Shown: one piece after another, positions 31,359-35,153 of the stretch
Numbering within the stretch: position 1 is the stretch's first letter
Layout of the letters: the number at the start of each line of letters is the position of its first letter
Origin: Ruminococcus sp. AF46-10NS
GTDB lineage: Bacteria; Bacillota; Clostridia; Lachnospirales; Lachnospiraceae
Direction of reading: 5' to 3'
Length of the DNA stretch: 35,153 nucleotides
Assembly (NCBI RefSeq): GCF_003474435.1
Contig: NZ_QRNF01000034.1
Span: 1-35,153 of the forward strand
Notes under the pieces: model-generated
Seen by the model: the letters and a program-made list of their open reading frames with translations, nothing else
The model's database searches: none
Told to the model about the DNA's origin: nothing
Program-made: the position numbers and the translations under genes

Positions 31359-33790
31359 TGATCGAAAGAATCTTAAAGCACATGAATATTTACAGGGAAA
31401 TGAAAAATGCAGCAATTCCCATGAACCTAATAGGAAAGAAAGGGGAAGATTCCTGTATGAATGCGGCCAGACTGGTAAATCAGCAGGAACTTTCCAGTCT
31501 GATGGAGGGATTAAATGAGGAGACGATTTCTTCTCTGATGGACGATCCGGAATTACTCAGCTATTTGGGGAAAATGAACAAAAAGGATTTTCCTATTTTA
31601 GAACCAGACCGCATCAGAATGGTCATAGAATGTGCAGGAAATGAAAAACTGTCCGAATTCCCCTATAAAAAGATTGAGAAAGTACTGGCAGATAAAGAAA
31701 TCCCGGACCGGATCGTATATGTTTATCTGAAATATTATGCTTTTCTGGAACCGGAAGAAGAGTTAAAGAAACAGCTTGTAGCAAGTCTTGAGACCTGCAT
31801 TGGTGAGTTTGATGTTGCCCGTGCGGGAATAAAGATACGCATGCTTTTGATAAATCCGGCTTTTTCAACGGAGCTTCTTTATGAGCTGCTCAAGGATGAG
31901 GAATCATTGGCATTACTTTTGAAGCAGGATCTGATGGAACTTGTAAATTATTTATCCGAGTTTTGTAAAGAAGCGGAAAGTTTAAATAAGAAACAGCTGG
32001 AAGAACTGAGCCGGCATCCAAAAGAAATCCGGAATGGATTAGAAGTGGTTCTTGCTCATATCCCAAAAGAATGGCAGGCCTCTTTTCTTCACTTGTGGCT
32101 TTGGAACGAATCATTATATGCAGATATTCCAAAGCTGATAAGATTTTTGACAGGTCCGGATGCAGATTTTGAAAAGATTTCAAATGGAAAGGCAGCCTAT
32201 GTGAACACTCTGTATGGAAATCCGCTTCCAGATATGGATCTTTATGAGCTGACTTTGGAAAAGACAGAGCTTATCCTGTATGCCATTACGAAACGGAAGA
32301 AACATTTCCTGGAACTTTTGCGAAAGAATGGAGACTGGCTTATAAACCTTGACAGGAATTCGTTGATTCTGGATGAAGAGGTTTATAAAAGATGCCTGAA
32401 TCTAAATACTTTAAATGAGCAGAATTTAAGGGATTGTGAATATATGGTAGTTCTCTGGAGAAAGAGTGAAGAATCACTGTTTTCGAAGCCTCGTGTATTT
32501 GAAGAATTGAAAATCCTGTACAATGTAAAAGCAGTCTATATAGACCTGTATGATCGTTTAGCATACTCCAAAAGTGATGATCGTCTTCGGGTGATCCGTG
32601 AGTTGATAAAAAGAGACTGCCTGACAGATGCATTAGAGGAAAATCAGATTGAGCGATTGGCAGAAGCTTTGTCAAAAAAGTCGCTTTCCAGATGGATGCA
32701 GGAGGATTTTAAAAACATTCTGGATCTTCGGCATGAAACAGCCATATGGATTCTGATATTTTTAATGGATTTTACTGAACTTTTAAAAGAGCTTACAAGG
32801 GATAATCAGGTTTACTTCCTTTTACATAATCAGAATCTTTTAAATGGCTGTTCCGGATTACCTGCATTGATGGACAAACTGCTGGCCCAGGATCCTTCCT
32901 GGAAGAATTTAAAGACAGAATTGAATATTTCGGATGCTTTTGTCGCGGAAAATAAATCCAATATCCAGAAATTCATTTATGAAGGTGGCGCTGAGATCAT
33001 GACTTCCTTTCTGAACAGGCAGCCGAAAAAGAAGGAAGAAATCCGAAGAATCGTAAATGCTGAGTTATTAGGAAAATTCATGGAGCTGAAATACCATGGA
33101 GGAGATCTGGGACGGGAAATTGCTTTTCCAATAAAAAGAGATACAGAAGAAATCTGGAAAGAAAAGCTGCTGCGCGTGGATTGTGGATGGGAAATCTGGG
33201 AAGAGGACAGCCTGCTTCCGGTCATGCAGATAGGAGAAGTACCGCTGCGCAGCTGCATTTCCTATCGGAATGGTCCAAATTGTGATTGTCTGTTATCCTG
33301 TTTTGATGCAAATAAAAAAATTATATTTATCAAACACAATGGTAAAATTGTATTTCGCGCAATCCTCCGTCTGACAAAAGGTTCTTTTGTAGCTGCGGAT
33401 GAAAGGAAGACGATTGAGTTTGTTGATGTGACTGCCAAAAGCGAACCACATGAAAATAAAGCAGAAGAACTGGTTTTGTTTTTGGAACGTTATTATCAAA
33501 GCGGACTTAGCGAACAGGAAATACGAAAAGCAGTAAATTTAACTGCTATGCTGGTAAAAGAAAAAGCAGAAAAACTTGGAGCAAGGCTTGTACTTAGCAG
33601 CAGTTATAAGAATGTTCTGGAAAATAAAAACTATGTTTTGACAAACTTTTATATGTATATTTCCGCATCTAAAAATGGAAGCCAGTATCTGGACAGCCTT
33701 GGAGGGGCCGCTGGTGTCAGTGCTTCCGGAAGCTATACCTGCAATATATTTTTGCTGGAAGCAGAAGAGAGGAGAGAAGAGAGCTTATGA
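31358..33790 (+). CDS. Large unknown protein with conserved-looking C-terminal domain, 810 residues
   Basis: ATG 31358 overlaps the previous TGA in TGATG (an in-frame GTG sits one codon earlier). The first 550 residues are helical repeats (e.g. IRMLLINPAFSTELLYELLK, LYELTLEKTELILYAITKRK). The C-terminus changes to a mixed alpha/beta domain: IWEEDSLLPVMQIGEVPLRS is followed by CISYRNGPNCDCLLSCFDAN and HNGKIVFRAILRLTKG, and then TIEFVDVTAK. That order (Cys, then a self-contained strand pair, then TIE) faintly recalls PcfJ-like domains of conjugative plasmids, but the match is too weak to call. No transmembrane span is seen. Confidence 0.8.
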   Translation: MIERILKHMNIYREMKNAAIPMNLIGKKGEDSCMNAARLVNQQELSSLMEGLNEETISSLMDDPELLSYLGKMNKKDFPILEPDRIRMVIECAGNEKLSEFPYKKIEKVLADKEIPDRIVYVYLKYYAFLEPEEELKKQLVASLETCIGEFDVARAGIKIRMLLINPAFSTELLYELLKDEESLALLLKQDLMELVNYLSEFCKEAESLNKKQLEELSRHPKEIRNGLEVVLAHIPKEWQASFLHLWLWNESLYADIPKLIRFLTGPDADFEKISNGKAAYVNTLYGNPLPDMDLYELTLEKTELILYAITKRKKHFLELLRKNGDWLINLDRNSLILDEEVYKRCLNLNTLNEQNLRDCEYMVVLWRKSEESLFSKPRVFEELKILYNVKAVYIDLYDRLAYSKSDDRLRVIRELIKRDCLTDALEENQIERLAEALSKKSLSRWMQEDFKNILDLRHETAIWILIFLMDFTELLKELTRDNQVYFLLHNQNLLNGCSGLPALMDKLLAQDPSWKNLKTELNISDAFVAENKSNIQKFIYEGGAEIMTSFLNRQPKKKEEIRRIVNAELLGKFMELKYHGGDLGREIAFPIKRDTEEIWKEKLLRVDCGWEIWEEDSLLPVMQIGEVPLRSCISYRNGPNCDCLLSCFDANKKIIFIKHNGKIVFRAILRLTKGSFVAADERKTIEFVDVTAKSEPHENKAEELVLFLERYYQSGLSEQEIRKAVNLTAMLVKEKAEKLGARLVLSSSYKNVLENKNYVLTNFYMYISASKNGSQYLDSLGGAAGVSASGSYTCNIFLLEAEERREESL

Positions 33791-33999
33791 ATATACGAAG
33801 AGCAGGAAGAAAAGTAGTAAAAAACCTACATAAAGGGTATGGCATATATCGGATCGGTTTTGTAAATATTTATGGTGAGGAAGATGAAACAGAATTGGAT
33901 GCTATGAATATCAATGATCTGGAAAGATTATGGCTGTCTCTTTGTCCGGAATTTGAGTGCAAGGGAAACAGTGTATGCTATGTGGAACGGGTAGGTTAA
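33787..33999 (+). CDS. Hypothetical protein, 70 residues
   Basis: A small protein overlapping the previous stop in ATGA, so translation is coupled. It is basic at the N-terminus (MNIRRAGRKVVKNLHKGYGI) and acidic afterwards (YGEEDETELDAMNINDLERL), with two Cys near the end. It is the last gene of the run. No family is recognised. Confidence 0.65.
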   Translation: MNIRRAGRKVVKNLHKGYGIYRIGFVNIYGEEDETELDAMNINDLERLWLSLCPEFECKGNSVCYVERVG

Positions 34000-34020
34000 A
34001 AAACACCCGATCCAACTCGG
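33998..34020 (-). terminator. Terminator reading leftward (or bidirectional)
   Basis: CCCGA (34005-34009) pairs with TCGGG (34016-34020). On the minus strand a T-run follows the stem (complement of A-run 33998-34003); on the + strand only a weak T-content follows. It closes the long gene run at 33999. The rest of 34021-34132 is AT-rich and shows nothing beyond the next gene's ribosome binding site. Confidence 0.55.
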
Positions 34021-34132
34021 GGAAAAAGTGTCTTGTAAAGGTCATTCATTGATGCTAAGATAAAATAAACAAAAGCTTTTTCGAAAATTTCTTCATAACA
34101 TAAAAAGAATAAAGAGGGAGGTGACAGCGAAC

Positions 34133-34977
34133 GTGGCAGATGAAAAAATTGTGCCAGAGAACGGATTGGAAGTACGTTACGAAAGATATAAAGGTATTAT
34201 TAAGAATTTTACACTCATGAGTAACATATTTATGAGAAATGTTTTCAAACAGAGAGAATGCCTGGAATATGTTCTGCAGGTCATTATGGAAAAACAGGAT
34301 CTGAAAGTAATTGATCAGATCATCCAGAAGGATTATAAGAATCTGCAGGGACGATCCGCAATCATGGACTGTATTGCCAGAGATTCCGAAGGCAAACAGT
34401 TTGACGTGGAGATCCAGCAGGATAATGAAGGTGCATCACCTAAGAGGCACGTTACCATATTGGTTTGATGGCCATGAACACTTTAAATCCGGGTCAGGAT
34501 TTTGATGAATTACCGGAAAGCTATGTGATCTTTATTACCAGGGATGACATCCTTGGGTATGGCTTTCCTATTTACCATATTGACAGGCATATCAAAGAAG
34601 CCGATGATAGCTTTCAGGACGAAGCACATATTATATATGTGAATTCCAGAAAACAGGAAGACACAGAACTTGGGAGACTTATGCATGATCTGCATTGCAA
34701 GAATGCGGATGAAATGCACAGTCCAGTTCTTGCAAAGAGGGTACATGAATTAAAAGACACGCAGAAAGGGGTTGAGCTTATGTGCCATGAAATGGAGAAA
34801 ATTTATAGCGAGGGAATGGAAAGCGGCGAAAAGCGCGGTGAATTAAAGGCTAAAAAGGAAACAGCCCTTTCACTTGCTGAAATGGGATTACCTGTTGAAA
34901 AAATCGCAAAAGCTGTAAACCATAATGTGAAAGACGTCCAGAAGTGGATTGACGAAACTTTGTGTGTAACAAAATAA
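34133..34977 (+). pseudogene. PD-(D/E)XK nuclease family transposase-like gene with a frameshift
   Basis: The family (Rpn/PDDEXK_2-like) makes DNA endonucleases associated with mobile elements. GTG 34133 lies eight bases after a near-perfect GGGAGGTGA. The first frame encodes about 111 residues, with IMDCIARDSEGKQFDVEIQQ giving the Asp and Glu-x-Gln of the nuclease core. It then runs to a stop at 34466-34468. Adding one base in the AGAGG-C run at about 34447 restores ...KRARYHIGLMAMNTLNPGQ..., joining it to the second frame (to 34977: ESYVIFITRDDILGYG, then ...HMEKIYSEGMESGEKRGELK-like helical tail, ending CVTK). Dead copy, sequencing error or programmed shift cannot be told apart here. Confidence 0.8.
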
Positions 34978-34996
34978 TTGAAAAATTATTATAAAA

Positions 34997-35024
34997 GGGC
35001 AGGTCTGATTAGACTTGCCTTTTT
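34997..35024 (+). terminator. Terminator after the transposase-like gene
   Basis: GGCAGGTCT (34998-35006) pairs with AGACTTGCC (35011-35019), one G-U pair, four-base loop, then five T (35020-35024). The remaining 35025-35153 holds only a 16-codon frame at 35071 with AAGGAG upstream, too short to call. Confidence 0.75.
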
Positions 35025-35153
35025 GCAATACAGTATATTTAGTTTTTTCAAAAAAGATGAAGGAGCAAATATGGGAAAAAGATCTGTTCGAATAAATACT
35101 TTCTTTGTCTATAATTTGTGATTTTTGTTGTTTTATTTCGTATTATTTTTTAA

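Noticed and set aside
35071..35121. 16-codon frame MGKRSVRINTFFVYNL with AAGGAG upstream
   Set aside because: Too short and at the edge of the window; no support beyond the ribosome binding site.
1..35153. CRISPR arrays, tRNA/rRNA genes, integrase, relaxase, plasmid replication initiator
   Set aside because: Looked for by eye on both strands; no repeat-spacer pattern, cloverleaf or matching protein motifs seen. The mobile-element call rests on gene content only.

Overview
The window looks like part of a large mobile element (integrative conjugative element, plasmid or plasmid-like phage) from a low-GC, Gram-positive gut anaerobe of the Lachnospiraceae/Clostridia type. The grounds are AGGAGG ribosome binding sites before nearly every gene, A/G-rich codon use, a BlaI/M56 regulator pair, Cna-B surface proteins with a sortase B, and a DNA-metabolism set (ERF annealase, zinc-finger/Toprim primase, SSB, RecD2 helicase) typical of such elements. 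No rRNA, tRNA, CRISPR array, integrase or relaxase is visible. Almost every gene is on the + strand. This is reading by eye; no database search was run.

Region 1 (1-5.9 kb): a cold-shock protein whose ribosome binding site region is tandemly duplicated, a 390-base hairpin-rich gap, two micro-ORFs, a probable DUF932-like protein, two unknown proteins, an ERF single-strand annealing protein with a C-terminal ExoX-like domain, and a primase-like protein. Region 2 (5.9-13.5 kb): a 2174-residue wall-anchored adhesin with a probable thioester domain and about 14 Cna-B/SpaA modules, ending in SPKTG, followed by its likely sortase B.

Region 3 (13.5-20.0 kb) looks like an accessory insertion. It has a self-contained regulatory cassette (secreted protein, BlaI-type repressor, M56 BlaR1-like sensor) with three TACAnnTGTA operators, a DUF2971 gene, a decayed stretch, a small unknown gene, and a promoter-leader-terminator unit. 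The secreted protein and the sensor share the same C-terminal extracellular domain, and the sensor has that domain where BlaR1 has its penicillin-binding domain.

Region 4 (20.0-34.0 kb): a tightly packed run with an unknown small protein, SSB, a membrane protein, RecD2 helicase, a MoxR-type AAA+ ATPase, a zincin-VWA fusion, two small unknown proteins, two very large unknown proteins (712 and 810 residues) and a 70-residue protein. From the MoxR gene on, this resembles a MoxR-VWA chaperone/conflict system with its own partner proteins. Region 5 (34.0-35.15 kb): a PD-(D/E)XK-family transposase-like gene broken by a single-base frameshift.

Several gene junctions carry a hairpin, often with a T-tract, followed directly by a strong ribosome binding site, so read-through or attenuation may set expression along the element. 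The two best candidates for undescribed biology are the BlaI/M56 cassette with the shared domain (13.7-17.0 kb) and the MoxR/zincin-VWA cassette with its large orphan partners (24.0-34.0 kb).
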